Below are positions 15,499 through 24,574 of a DNA stretch of 64,000 bases, in pieces (position 1 is the stretch's first letter; each line of letters opens with the position of its first letter). Under the pieces are notes generated by a model. The model was not told where the DNA came from, searched no databases, and saw only the letters and a list, made by a program, of their open reading frames with translations. Made by a program: the position numbers and the translations under genes. This stretch comes from Salinisphaera sp. LB1 (GTDB taxonomy: Bacteria; Pseudomonadota; Gammaproteobacteria; Nevskiales; Salinisphaeraceae): NCBI RefSeq assembly GCF_003177035.1, contig NZ_CP029488.1:3664501-3728500 (forward strand), written 5' to 3'.

Positions 15499-15800
15499 GA
15501 TATGGATTGACCTGTCAACTATGACTTATCACTTATTCATAATCGGTGTGCTGGCGCATGCCCTTGGAACAGAACACGGGCGGCGGATGCGACGGTAGAT
15601 CACTCTGATATACGTGGATTGGGTACCGACCTGACATGTCTTCGTCGCGGAGCTGCCTTGCTCTAAGTGCGGGGATCAGCGGACCGAGTCCGCTGCCCCA
15701 TAGGCCGGCCAAGGATTCTCCAACCGGGCCGATCGTGTTCTGATCCAAGGGCATGCATGACCCTGTCCTCCTGCTGGGCGATTAGAATGGCGCGTACGGC
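15499..15800 (-). ncRNA. IS copy 2 3' non-coding region, candidate target-guiding RNA
   Basis: Same sequence as in copy 1: 23-bp inverted repeat at 15556-15578 and 15734-15756, internal hairpin at 15671-15699, right-end mimic at 15605-15621 and REP-like CCGACCT at 15626-15632. RNA function is inferred. Confidence 0.5.
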
Positions 15801-16919
15801 TTAAGCGACCGCCGCCGTGTTCACCGGAACGTCACAGGCGATCGCCCAGATGAAACCCGCCAGTTCACGCGCCACCGCGGTCGTCGCTTGGGGCGTGTTC
15901 TTACCCGCACCGATCAGATGTCGATAACGGCCGCATAACCGTTTCTGAGCCTGCCAGGCGATCGCCTGCACGTGAGGGCTCGTTTGTTCGGCTCGGCGCT
16001 GTATCACCGCACTCTTGCGCGCGGGGAAACGATACGCCCAGGCGGCTTCGACGAGCACACGCCGCACATGACCGTTGCCGGTCTTGGTGATGCCGCCTTG
16101 ACGCGTCGCGCCCCCGCTCGAGTGCTCGCTGGGAACCAGGCCGAGATAGGCCATCAATTGACGCGGTGAATCAAAGCGGGTGATATCGCCCAACTCGGCC
16201 AGCACGGTCATGGCGGTGATCAGCGAGATGCCGCGCAGGGCCATGAGCGCTTCGACGACCGGGCGCATGGACCAGGTCTCGCAGGCCCGGCGCATCTGTT
16301 CGATCAGCGCCGCCACGCGACGCTGCGCGTCGTGCACGGTATCGATATATTCCGTCAAAACGATCTGCTGCACGGGCGTGGCCATGCGGAGTCGCTCGAT
16401 CCAGCGAAAATGCGCCTGGGTCCATCGACTCTTGCCGTCATACACGTGACCGTGACGCAGCAGGAACGCGCCCAGGCGCTGACGCGCCACGCGCTCGATC
16501 GCTTTGAGATCTTCGCGCGCCCGAGTGAGATCGCGCATGGCTTCCTGCTCTTGATCGGGCACCCAAACCGGGGTGAGCTCACCGGCGCGATGGAGCCGTG
16601 CCAGACTCAGCGCATCCCGCCGGTCGGTCTTCACCCGATCCGTGGCGCGGCGCGGCATCAAACCGGGGGCCACCACGATACAGTCGTGGCCCATCTGCGT
16701 GATCTGACGATGCAGGCCGTAGCCGCACGGCCCGGCTTCGTAGCACACGCCCAGCACTTCACCATCCGGCGACAGCTTGTGCATCAGGCGCTTGATCGCC
16801 GTGGCCGTATTGGCAATCTCGCCGCGGTAAACCGGCGCGGCCCGACCCGCAGCTGCCACAGCCACCGCAATCGTGGCCTTGTGCACATCCAATCCGACAT
16901 AAACGCTAAACTCTGACAT
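15801..16919 (-). CDS. IS110/IS1111-family transposase (DEDD recombinase), copy 2
   Basis: Same 372-residue translation as the copy at 6161-7279, including the N-terminal GLDVHK motif, Tnp20 domain and AGGAGG ribosome-binding site. The lack of any amino-acid difference over the whole length points to recent movement within this chromosome. The frame is complete. Confidence 0.97.
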   Translation of the reverse strand: MSEFSVYVGLDVHKATIAVAVAAAGRAAPVYRGEIANTATAIKRLMHKLSPDGEVLGVCYEAGPCGYGLHRQITQMGHDCIVVAPGLMPRRATDRVKTDRRDALSLARLHRAGELTPVWVPDQEQEAMRDLTRAREDLKAIERVARQRLGAFLLRHGHVYDGKSRWTQAHFRWIERLRMATPVQQIVLTEYIDTVHDAQRRVAALIEQMRRACETWSMRPVVEALMALRGISLITAMTVLAELGDITRFDSPRQLMAYLGLVPSEHSSGGATRQGGITKTGNGHVRRVLVEAAWAYRFPARKSAVIQRRAEQTSPHVQAIAWQAQKRLCGRYRHLIGAGKNTPQATTAVARELAGFIWAIACDVPVNTAAVA

Positions 16920-17014
16920 GACCTGCCCTCCTCAATGTGGCTCTGCTTGAGAATGATCCCGTCCTCAACGTAACCCACGAGCGTTGAGGACGGGCAGGTC
17001 AATCCATGGTGTCT

Positions 17015-17079
17015 AAGCCGACCTACGTGTTTCGATCGGGCTTTTGTAGGTCGGATTAGCCGGAGGCGTAATCCGACAT
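17015..17079. repeat. Right half of interrupted REP plus following inverted REP
   Basis: Continues the unit broken by IS copy 2: AAGCCGACCTACGTG, linker, and an intact right hairpin ending at 17079, 50 bp from the ybaB stop codon. Confidence 0.9.
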
Positions 17080-17128
17080 CCCGGGCCAGGCGCGAGGCCC
17101 GCGCGTTGCACGGGCCTCGATCGGCTGT

Positions 17129-17452
17129 TTAGAACGGCAGGCTCATGCCTTCCGGCAGTTCCATGCCGCCCGTCAGCTCGGACATTTTTTCCTTGCTTGC
17201 GGTCTCCACGTGTTGAACGGCGTCGTTGATTGCCGCGGCCACGAGATCCTCGAGGAACTCCGGGTCTTCTTCCAGTGCCGACGGGTCGATATGCACTTTT
17301 TTGACTTCGTGCTTTCCGGTCATCACGACCTTGACCAGTCCGGCGCCGGACTCACCCGTGATTTCCATCTGCGCCAGCTCTTTCTGGGCTTCCTGCATCT
17401 TGCCCTGCATGGCCTGGGCCTGTTGCATCATTTTGCCGATGGAACCTTTCAT
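17129..17452 (-). CDS. ybaB: YbaB/EbfC nucleoid-associated protein
   Basis: Small dimeric DNA-binding protein found next to dnaX and recR in most bacteria. The 107-residue product has the N-terminal Met/Gln-rich helix [20 protein letters not shown], the central [20 protein letters not shown] and the C-terminal [11 protein letters not shown]. Its start overlaps the dnaX stop as ATGA, so translation is coupled. Confidence 0.96.
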   Translation of the reverse strand: MKGSIGKMMQQAQAMQGKMQEAQKELAQMEITGESGAGLVKVVMTGKHEVKKVHIDPSALEEDPEFLEDLVAAAINDAVQHVETASKEKMSELTGGMELPEGMSLPF

Positions 17453-19623
17453 TGATTGTCTCTTTGCTGCATCGCGCCCGGTGAGCGATGGGGTTTGATC
17501 GTTTCGGGACGCAGCCGGGCACCAAGCTGGCTACGCAATTGCTGAATGATCGGGTCGTTTTCGATGGATGCAACCGCATCCTGCTGCCGCTTTTCGGCAT
17601 TGGCCTCGATACGCTTGGCCGGCGTGTCGTGCAGCTCATCCACCACGTTGATCTTGAGGTGCGGGGGCGCGGCCGTGCCCCAGGCATCCGCCAGGGCCGA
17701 TTGCAGCCGCTCGCGAGCATCCTCGGTAGCCAGAAAGGCGTTCGCACGAGCCAGTTCGAGCTCGATCAACGTGTTGTCGAGATGGCGGCATACGCCGTTG
17801 CTGGCAAGCTGAGCCGCGAACCCGCGAATATCGAGACGCGGAACAAGCGCGTGCCAATCCTCGGGGTGATCGCGGGTCGACGCGAAATCGAACGTGTCGC
17901 CTGTGGCCTCGGGCGCGTGCCCGGTGTTTTCCTCCGCCGCGCCCGCCGTCCGCGACGAATCGACAGCCGCGACACCCGGATCCAGCGGGCGTTGTTCCGG
18001 CGTGGCAACCGCCGCAACGGCGGCCTCATCGGTCGTCTGGCGCCCCGCTTCGGGCTGCGACTGTGCAGAGCTCACGTGCGTCTCGGCAACGGCCGGCGCG
18101 CCCTGTTGTTGATGGGCCCCGCCGGTCGATTCGCGGTCGGTGGAAGCCGTCGCGTCCGGCGCCGGCGTGGGCACCTCGGCCGCCGCGCGATTCGCCGGGT
18201 CTGGCGTGGCGGGTTCCTGCGCCGCTGGGCCGCTTTGCTCGGTGATCGCCGCAGGCCGTTCGGCAACCGTCGGTGCAATGTCCGCCGGCGCTTGTGCAAG
18301 CGGTTCCGACACGGCCACGGCTGGCCCCGCGGCATCGGGCGTCGCGACCTGCTCAGCGGGTGTGGCCGTCGACTCGTCTGATCCGCCGTCTTTTTTGCCC
18401 TGCAGCTGCGCGCGGGCGCGGGCCATCGCCTCGCGCGCGCTTAGCTTGCGACCCGCCGGGGCACCCTGTTCCGGCGCCTGGGGCCCACGCGAGGCCGGCG
18501 CTGGCGAACTCGTCGACGCGGGCACGGGGTTGTCGCTGCCTACCGGCGCGAAAGCCAGCATGCGCAATACCGACATCTTGACGCCGACTAACGGATCCGG
18601 CGCATTCGGCAAGTCGCGTATACCGGCAACCGTAATGTCGTAGAACAACTGTGTGACGCGCGGATCGAGGCGATCTGCCGAGGCCTGCCAACGCGCGCTT
18701 TCGTCATCGATTGCTTCGCCGACCACCTGCACTGTCGCGATGTGCTGCCAGGCGGTCGCGATCGCCTCGAGCAGGTATCGCATGTCGATGCCCTGGGCAT
18801 AGAGCGACTCCAGCGCAATCAGGGCGACGGTGGCCTGCGCGTCGATCACCGCGTCGATCAGTTCGGCGACACGCGCTTCGCCAATCGTGCCGAGCATGTC
18901 GCGCACACCGTCGACGTCCAGATGACCGCCGCCGAACGCAACGGCCTGATCCAACAACGACAGCCCATCGCGCATACTGCCATCAGCCCCGCGGGCGAGC
19001 TCGGCCAACGCTTCCTCGTCGGCCGACAACGACTCCGCGTCCACAATATGGCGCAGCCGATCGGCGATACGCGTTGCCGACAGACGCTTCAACGGAAATT
19101 GCAGACATCGCGAGAGGATGGTCACCGGGATCTTTTCCGGTTCGGTCGTAGCCAGCAGGAACTGAACGCGTGGCGGCGGCTCCTCGAGCGTCTTCAGCAG
19201 CGCGTTGAAGGAATGCTTGGTCAGCATGTGCACCTCGTCGATGAGGTACACCTTGGTGCGGCCGCGCGTGGGTGCGTACTGCACGTTGTCCATCAGGTCA
19301 CGAGTGTCATCGACACCGGTACGCGACGCCGCATCGACTTCGATCAGGTCGACATAGCGGCCTTCGTCGATTTCGCGGCAGGTGGCGCAGGCCTCCTCAC
19401 CGACGCAGGGCGACGCGCTCACGCCGCGCTCGCAGTTCAGGCATTTGGCAATAATGCGCGCGAGCGTGGTCTTGCCCACGCCGCGTGTACCGGAAAACAA
19501 CAGCGCGTGATGCAGCTTGTCGCCGTCAAGCGCATGCGTGAGCGCACGAACGACATGCTCCTGGCCAACGAGCTGATCGAAGCGGCGGGGCCGCCATGTT
19601 CGCGCCAGCGCTTGAAAACTCAT
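17449..19623 (-). CDS. dnaX: DNA polymerase III subunits gamma and tau
   Basis: Clamp-loader ATPase; tau also ties the two core polymerases together and binds DnaB. The 724-residue protein has the Walker [14 protein letters not shown], four zinc Cys ([17 protein letters not shown]), the [20 protein letters not shown] Walker B region and sensor SRC, then a long Ala/Pro/Glu-rich linker and tau-specific C-terminal domain. The ATG at 19623 gives the normal [15 protein letters not shown] start. Codons 410-411 are AAA AAA (A6 run at 18396-18391); the -1 frame after it stops 12 codons later, which would yield a gamma-like product of about 423 residues. Confidence 0.97.
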   Translation of the reverse strand: MSFQALARTWRPRRFDQLVGQEHVVRALTHALDGDKLHHALLFSGTRGVGKTTLARIIAKCLNCERGVSASPCVGEEACATCREIDEGRYVDLIEVDAASRTGVDDTRDLMDNVQYAPTRGRTKVYLIDEVHMLTKHSFNALLKTLEEPPPRVQFLLATTEPEKIPVTILSRCLQFPLKRLSATRIADRLRHIVDAESLSADEEALAELARGADGSMRDGLSLLDQAVAFGGGHLDVDGVRDMLGTIGEARVAELIDAVIDAQATVALIALESLYAQGIDMRYLLEAIATAWQHIATVQVVGEAIDDESARWQASADRLDPRVTQLFYDITVAGIRDLPNAPDPLVGVKMSVLRMLAFAPVGSDNPVPASTSSPAPASRGPQAPEQGAPAGRKLSAREAMARARAQLQGKKDGGSDESTATPAEQVATPDAAGPAVAVSEPLAQAPADIAPTVAERPAAITEQSGPAAQEPATPDPANRAAAEVPTPAPDATASTDRESTGGAHQQQGAPAVAETHVSSAQSQPEAGRQTTDEAAVAAVATPEQRPLDPGVAAVDSSRTAGAAEENTGHAPEATGDTFDFASTRDHPEDWHALVPRLDIRGFAAQLASNGVCRHLDNTLIELELARANAFLATEDARERLQSALADAWGTAAPPHLKINVVDELHDTPAKRIEANAEKRQQDAVASIENDPIIQQLRSQLGARLRPETIKPHRSPGAMQQRDNQ

Positions 19624-19831
19624 GCGGAGAAACGTGACCTGACGTGACAGGACACTAGCGGCGCTTGCGTCATGAGGCGAACCATCCCGGAACGAATGCG
19701 GCTTATCTTTCCAACTATCGCGGCGTGGCCCGGACGTTTCAAGCGAAAACGTCCGCCGCGTCAACAGCCAGGGCCGACCCCCACCCAGCGAAAGCCATCG
19801 CCCGCGCCGCCGGCGGGCCGATAAAGGTGGC

Positions 19832-19937
19832 GGCCCGCGCCAGCGACACCCCGGCGCCCGAGTCCGCCGCTACCGCTGCTCCCTTCCGGGCCTGACGGGG
19901 TTTACGGCATATCGTCGCGGGGGCACCGACGCGGGCC
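19832..19937 (-). ncRNA. ffs: 4.5S RNA (signal recognition particle RNA, small bacterial type)
   Basis: RNA of the SRP that binds Ffh and targets membrane proteins. On the minus strand the ends GGCCCGCG and CGCGGGCC pair to close a single long hairpin of about 106 nt. The apical domain IV has the conserved core CAGGCCCGGAAGGGAGCAGC with the GGAA tetraloop and the asymmetric loop bases. Placement just upstream of dnaX is common in gammaproteobacteria. End points are set by the terminal pairing and could be off by a few bases. Confidence 0.95.
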
Positions 19938-19982
19938 ACCATTGCAAACGAGTGCTTCGGTTTTCGCGCCGACGCACTTTAT

Positions 19983-20073
<91 letters not shown>

Positions 20074-20121
20074 TAAAAACGGCTGCAGATTGTAACTGAT
20101 ACGTCGCCCTTGCGGGCGACC

Positions 20122-20299
20122 GGAGAGGGAGGGATTGTAAAATCGCTTTTGGCGATTTTTATCCTCCGGACTCACAAGCCAAGCTTGTTCGCGTCAGCCG
20201 CTGCGCGGCTGGTCGAACCCTCGGTACGGGCCTTTTATGTACGACTTGGCGCACACACGCTTTCCAGGCCTGCTCCTTCGACCGCTCGGACACCTCTCC
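20122..20299 (-). pseudogene. Broken duplicate of tRNA-Ser(GGA)
   Basis: Both ends of the neighbouring tRNA-Ser are repeated (GGAGAGGGAGGGATT at one end and the acceptor/D-arm through the anticodon region at the other), but a 77-nt segment (20137-20213) splits the T-arm and about 19 nt (20231-20249) replace the six bases between variable arm and anticodon stem. One anticodon-stem base is also changed (GCAGGCC for GCACGCC). The 5' flank AACGGCTGCAGATT is duplicated too. The 77-nt insert contains two hairpins, AAAATCGC/GCGATTTT and CAGCCGC/GCGGCTG. It cannot fold as a normal tRNA. Confidence 0.85.
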
Positions 20300-20635
20300 T
20301 AAAAAAACGGCTGCAGATTCTAACTGATAGACGCCCGTAGCGAGCGCCTGCCGAATATCGGCTCGTGATTCACGAAGCGCAAATCGGGCAGTGATTGTAC
20401 CTGACCCACAGGAACGGGAACAGCCTCTGCGTACATAGACATGGCGACAAACGCCGAAGTGGATATCATTCTGGCGTCAACACAGCATGCGGGGCGTACC
20501 GCGGATGAACGTGCGACATCCTCCCGACATACGCCCAGAGTCGATCAGCTTGGCCACGTGGGTCAGATGCGCCGCGAGAATGCGATGCCTCAGCCAACCC
20601 GTGCGCCCCACGCCCTGCCCTACGGGCTTCGATCG

Positions 20636-20723
20636 TGTCGGCTTACGGCCTGCGGCCTAAGCCGACCTACGCGCTTCGATCGGGCTTTTGTAGGTCGGAT
20701 TAGCCGGAGGCGTAATCCGACAT
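20636..20723. repeat. BIME in tandem copy 1
   Basis: Intact left (loop TGC) and right hairpins with the standard linker. Confidence 0.88.
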
Positions 20724-20856
20724 CGGCGCCGCGACATAGGCGGCTCGGCCGGCTCGCCGAGCGCTCAGGCTTGGCGATGTGTATCCGATGCGCCGGGCGA
20801 ATGCGATGCCTCAGCCAACCCGTGCGCCCCACGCCCTGCCCTACGGGCTTCGATCG

Positions 20857-20944
20857 TGTCGGCTTACGGCCTGCGGCCTAAGCCGACCTACGCGCTTCGA
20901 TCGGGCTTTTGTAGGTCGGATTAGCCGGAGGCGTAATCCGACAT
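20857..20944. repeat. BIME in tandem copy 2
   Basis: Same sequence as copy 1 by eye. Confidence 0.88.
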
Positions 20945-21077
20945 CGGCGCCGCGACATGGGCGGCTCGGCCGGCTCGCCGAGCGCTCAGGCTTGGCGATG
21001 TGGATCCGATGCGCCGGTCGGCGGCGATGCCTCGGCCAACCCTTGCGCCCTGCGCCCTGCCCTACGGGCTTCGATCG

Positions 21078-21165
21078 TGTCGGCTTACGGCCTGCGGCCC
21101 AAGCCGACCTACGCGCTTCGATCGGGCTTTTGTAGGTCGGATTAGCCGGAGGCGTCATCCGACAT
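21078..21165. repeat. BIME in tandem copy 3
   Basis: As the others except GGCCCAAGCC in the left arm and GGCGTCATCC in the right, both weakening the stems slightly. Confidence 0.88.
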
Positions 21166-21187
21166 CGGCGCTGCGCGAACTGACATT

Positions 21188-21514
21188 CTAGCTCGACGTG
21201 CCGAGTGGCGGCGGTGTGGTCAGGCAACGGGACCGCGGGTTGCTGGCGTCTGTGCCCTGCAGGGCCGTGCTGTAGGCGGCAACGGGGCCGTTCGGCACCG
21301 AGGGAATTTTCATATCCGGGTCGGGCTTGGGAATCTTGAGGCCAGCCGGGCTCTTGAGCTTCGGAAACACCTTGGCATTTTCATAACGCTGCGTCGTAAG
21401 GCAGTTCGGGGAGCCCGCACAACCGCCGAGAACCGCGGCCAGCAGGAGCACGAGGCCGCCCTCCATCGCTCTTCGACCCATAAGCCTTGCCTTAACCTTT
21501 TCGATTTTATTCAT
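21188..21514 (-). CDS. Small lipoprotein with BamC-like N-terminal motif
   Basis: A 108-residue predicted lipoprotein. MNKIEKVKARLMGRRAMEGG leads into a hydrophobic stretch and lipobox LGGC. The mature part reads YENAKVFPKLKSPAGLKIPK and MKIPSVPNGPVAAY, resembling the flexible N-terminus of BamC that in E. coli lies on BamD, but the helix-grip domains of BamC are missing. It begins 62 bp after yjbH on the same strand, so it probably belongs to the yjb operon. Function unknown; a periplasmic partner for YjbH export is a guess. Confidence 0.6.
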   Translation of the reverse strand: MNKIEKVKARLMGRRAMEGGLVLLLAAVLGGCAGSPNCLTTQRYENAKVFPKLKSPAGLKIPKPDPDMKIPSVPNGPVAAYSTALQGTDASNPRSRCLTTPPPLGTSS

Positions 21515-21576
21515 TGCGCTTCCTTGAAAGCTCCACAGTGTCGCACGACGCATCCGTACCCAACGACACGCTCGCC

Positions 21577-23736
21577 CTAGTTGTCTTTCTTGAAGCCGTC
21601 CCAGTAGCGATTAAGATCGCGTGTACCGGTAAGCGAGTACAGCGTATAACGCCGGTTCAGCGATGCCCCGCCGTCACGCGTGAGCGGCGTATAACGGGCG
21701 GTCACATAATCACGGGAGGACTTGGTGAAGAAGATATCGAGCGGCATGGTGAGATAGATCCCCTTGTTGAAGCTGCCCTCGCCATATTTGCTGCCCGCGG
21801 AGGTGAACACGGCATAGGCGCCCAGCGTCACGCCGGAATCGAAGGTCTTGGACAGATCGATCGTGGTGCCATAATCCTTGGCCAGATAACGCCCCACGCT
21901 GAGCCGGGCCAGGATGTGGTCGATGCCGGTCTGGATATAGGCGGTCGCATGGCCTTCCACCGTGGAGTATTTCTTGAAACCGAACTGGGTATTGTAGTCG
22001 CGCTTTTTCACCCAGTTGACGTCGGCGCCGAACGCCACCCGGCTGTTGAACGGACGATACAGGACCTCGCCCCCGACACCACCGTACATCTGCTCTAGCA
22101 GACCGCCATAGACCATGCCAAACACATTGTCCGACAGCCGGGCGGTGCGCGTGTACTGCAGGTTATAGACGCCGACCGATGTGTGCTTGAGATACGAGAC
22201 GACGTCGCTGCGTACCCGTGGCAGCTGGCTTGGGGCTTCGTAATTAGCGTGGCTGAGATTATCAAATAACGAGTAGGCCACCGAAGCACTGGCCCAGCCG
22301 TGCTGATCGGTGCGGTATTGCAAGCCGACACGCGCCAGGGCCTGGTACAGCAGACCGTCCGGGCCGCCATAGTTGTAATTCAGCCCCGGTCCGATGTCGT
22401 AGGAAAACCCGCGCACGGATTTTTCGTATAACGTCTTGCCCGGTTTGGACTGAGCCCCAGCCTTGCTGACGCCCGACACCGTGACGCCTTGGCGATAATC
22501 CAGGTCCGCGAATGGACTGTCCGGACTCGTCAGCAGCGGATCGGACGGCAACGGTTTGCGCGGCAGCTTGTCGTCACGCAGGAAGAAACCGCCGCCCTGC
22601 CAACGATATTCGAACGAGCTGATATCGCTGCTTGCAGCGTTGTGCAGGATGCGGTTGCCCCGCAGTTCCGCCTGCGCCATGTGGCGATAGGTCGTGGGCG
22701 AGCCGTCGACGATGAGCGTATGGTCTTTTTTCGCAATCCGGGTGACCGTGATACCGGCGTTATCGCTCAATTTGCTGGCGACATTCGACCACGATTTGGG
22801 CTGATTGTCGCGGCTCTTCTTCGGCACCACCGGGGCCGGGTCGGACTTCGGCTGGGTCAGATGAGCTAAATTGACCGACAACGTGCCGCCGAGCATGACC
22901 GTGGTGCCACGCTCAAATCCCGCGGACAGCGTCACATTACGGTTCAGGCGCAGACGGGCGCCGAAATTGACCGGTAGCTTCTGCTGGAAGCTGTCGTGCA
23001 GCGGTTGATGCTTGTAATTGTTGCCGTCATATTCGATTTGCAGCGTGAGTGGGCGCCAAGGCGTGGTGTATTGAATCCCGCCGAACAATGCTTCCCGTCC
23101 GGTGAACCATGATGTCACGCTGAATTTCCCCGTATTACCCAACCCGCCCGCGAATCCAACGCGATGGCTGAAGTGGCTGGAGATCAAGCTCAACGGGTTG
23201 CCCAAATCGCCCCGGCTGCCGAGATAACCCCAGGCGACGCCCAGACTAAAATCGAAGTTGTACCAGCGCTTGTTGGCGACCAGATATTCGCTGCTGAACA
23301 GGCCGGTGCCGCCCAAGTCGCGAAAGCCTATCGAGAATTCTGGCACGTAACGGCTTTCATGGACGGGCGTAATCTTGAGATCGACGCCTTTGTCCAGGTA
23401 GCTACGGTTTCCCGCAATAGCCCGCCCGTACAAGCGATTGGAGATCGACGTGTACCGAAATCCCGCTTGCAACCAACGGAACGGCTGAAAACTGAAGGCG
23501 AAGTTGCTATACGGTTGGATATGGCTGTACGTAAATGAAAACTCACCTTCCGGGGCATGGCGCGCGGTGGGTGTTTCGAGCAGCCCGGTGCCACCATAAT
23601 CGGTCTGAAAGACTGGCAGCCGACCGGTCTTTTCAGCGGCAATCCCCGGACGCACGACCACGGGCAGGACGAGCACACACGACAACGCAGCGAGACGCGC
23701 CAGCCGGCGACGCCCGCGGGTAACCTGTTCAACCAT
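21577..23736 (-). CDS. yjbH: YjbH-family outer-membrane exopolysaccharide protein
   Basis: Large predicted outer-membrane beta-barrel protein of the yjbEFGH / gfcABCD exopolysaccharide system. The 719-residue product begins MVEQVTRGRRRLARLAALSC with a signal peptide, then the family signature YGGTGLLETPTARHAPEGEF and repeated aromatic beta-strand patterns, ending DLNRYWDGFKKDN. The start at 23736 overlaps the yjbG stop by 8 bp; the longer frame lacks a signal peptide. Its family name is DUF940/YjbH; the molecular role is export- or secretion-related but unproven. Confidence 0.92.
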   Translation of the reverse strand: MVEQVTRGRRRLARLAALSCVLVLPVVVRPGIAAEKTGRLPVFQTDYGGTGLLETPTARHAPEGEFSFTYSHIQPYSNFAFSFQPFRWLQAGFRYTSISNRLYGRAIAGNRSYLDKGVDLKITPVHESRYVPEFSIGFRDLGGTGLFSSEYLVANKRWYNFDFSLGVAWGYLGSRGDLGNPLSLISSHFSHRVGFAGGLGNTGKFSVTSWFTGREALFGGIQYTTPWRPLTLQIEYDGNNYKHQPLHDSFQQKLPVNFGARLRLNRNVTLSAGFERGTTVMLGGTLSVNLAHLTQPKSDPAPVVPKKSRDNQPKSWSNVASKLSDNAGITVTRIAKKDHTLIVDGSPTTYRHMAQAELRGNRILHNAASSDISSFEYRWQGGGFFLRDDKLPRKPLPSDPLLTSPDSPFADLDYRQGVTVSGVSKAGAQSKPGKTLYEKSVRGFSYDIGPGLNYNYGGPDGLLYQALARVGLQYRTDQHGWASASVAYSLFDNLSHANYEAPSQLPRVRSDVVSYLKHTSVGVYNLQYTRTARLSDNVFGMVYGGLLEQMYGGVGGEVLYRPFNSRVAFGADVNWVKKRDYNTQFGFKKYSTVEGHATAYIQTGIDHILARLSVGRYLAKDYGTTIDLSKTFDSGVTLGAYAVFTSAGSKYGEGSFNKGIYLTMPLDIFFTKSSRDYVTARYTPLTRDGGASLNRRYTLYSLTGTRDLNRYWDGFKKDN

Positions 23737-24490
23737 GATTCGCACTCTGACCCAGCGGGAAACTGCGGCATTTGCGGCCGACCGGCATATGCGCCACCAA
23801 GTCCGCGATTGCGTCGCGCATCCACGGGAAGACGGCGCCCTTGAGATCAATCGCACCGACGATACGCATACCGGGCGTGAGCTCTGTATCGGCATAATTC
23901 CAGGCCGCCACCCCATAATGATCGACGTGGCCGCTCGGTGATACGAGCGCTACTTCGTCGGTGGAACCGCCTTTAAGGTTCGGATCGCGCCGGAGCAGAT
24001 CGGAAAGCCGCAGCCCGGGCTGCCACGCGACGCGATGAACGCCCACTGCATCCCAGACCTGAACCGTATCGGGCACACGGCAGTAACCGATCGCGGCCAC
24101 ACGTGACACAGGCGGCTGCTGATTCGGATGCGCCATCAACCAAGCCGGCGACCAGTCACCGGGCTGGCGATAATGATGGGTCTTCGCCAGCTGAATTTGC
24201 CACTGGTGGACGGCCTTGACCAGACCCGGATAACCCTGGCGCTTGAGCCGCCACTGCAGCTGCTTGAACTGATCGAACAGGTCGGATCGCCGCCTTTTTT
24301 CTGTTGCATCGGTACTACGGGCCCGGATGAACGCATAAGGCCAGGCGACTTGGCCGACGTTTGGCATGGACAACCATGCCTCGATCAACGATGTCTTGTT
24401 ACCGGATGCCGTCGTCTGGGCCTGCAGCCCGAGCATCGGCGCGACGCACAGAACCGCGCCGGTCAACCATTTTCGCCACATCCTCGCCAT
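23729..24490 (-). CDS. yjbG: GfcC/YjbG-family capsule biosynthesis protein
   Basis: Periplasmic protein with a signal peptide (WLTGAVLCVAPMLGLQAQ) and a C-terminal GfcC domain containing ubiquitin-like folds (VQVWDAVGVHRVAWQPGLRL; GMRIVGAIDLKGAVFPWMRD). 253 residues, the usual size. Translation may start at the ATG at 24490 or at 24481, the latter having GGGA at better spacing. Between yjbF and yjbH; part of the exopolysaccharide operon that in E. coli responds to osmotic and envelope stress. Confidence 0.9.
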   Translation of the reverse strand: MARMWRKWLTGAVLCVAPMLGLQAQTTASGNKTSLIEAWLSMPNVGQVAWPYAFIRARSTDATEKRRRSDLFDQFKQLQWRLKRQGYPGLVKAVHQWQIQLAKTHHYRQPGDWSPAWLMAHPNQQPPVSRVAAIGYCRVPDTVQVWDAVGVHRVAWQPGLRLSDLLRRDPNLKGGSTDEVALVSPSGHVDHYGVAAWNYADTELTPGMRIVGAIDLKGAVFPWMRDAIADLVAHMPVGRKCRSFPLGQSANHG

Positions 24491-24574
24491 TCCCGATTGG
24501 GCGGCCTCCCCTGCGATGCGATCAGTGCAATCGACACGCGCTTACCAGCCGCGATTTTCCACGTGGTCCCCGGG

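Larger units (their letters stand above)
15499..17014 (-). mobile_element. IS1111-group element (IS110 family), copy 2, 1516 bp
   Basis: Same length, inverted repeats (15502-15514 and 16995-17007), CT core and orientation as the copy at 5859-7374, offset by 9640 bp; I saw no difference between them. It lies between recR and ybaB in a REP array. The two copies are direct repeats flanking about 8.1 kb that includes both photolyase genes, the RAYT gene, brnTA, orn and recR. Confidence 0.93.
20566..21175. repeat. 221-bp tandem repeat, 2.8 copies, each with one BIME
   Basis: Copies start at 20566, 20787 and 21008 and are nearly the same over 221, 221 and 168 bp. Each contains ATGCC-CAGCCAACCC, a CCCTGCCCTACGGGC hairpin, a BIME (20636-20723, 20857-20944, 21078-21165) and a GC-rich tail. 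The exact period suggests unequal crossing over or slippage after a BIME inserted. No gene is seen between the tRNA pseudogene and 21188. Confidence 0.92.

Noticed and set aside
5859-17014. Composite transposon formed by the two IS copies
   Set aside because: IS110-family elements do not normally move as composites, the interval contains core housekeeping genes, and each IS has its own separate REP target.
20566-21175. CRISPR array
   Set aside because: The period is 221 bp, the whole unit is conserved including the would-be spacers, and no cas genes are present.
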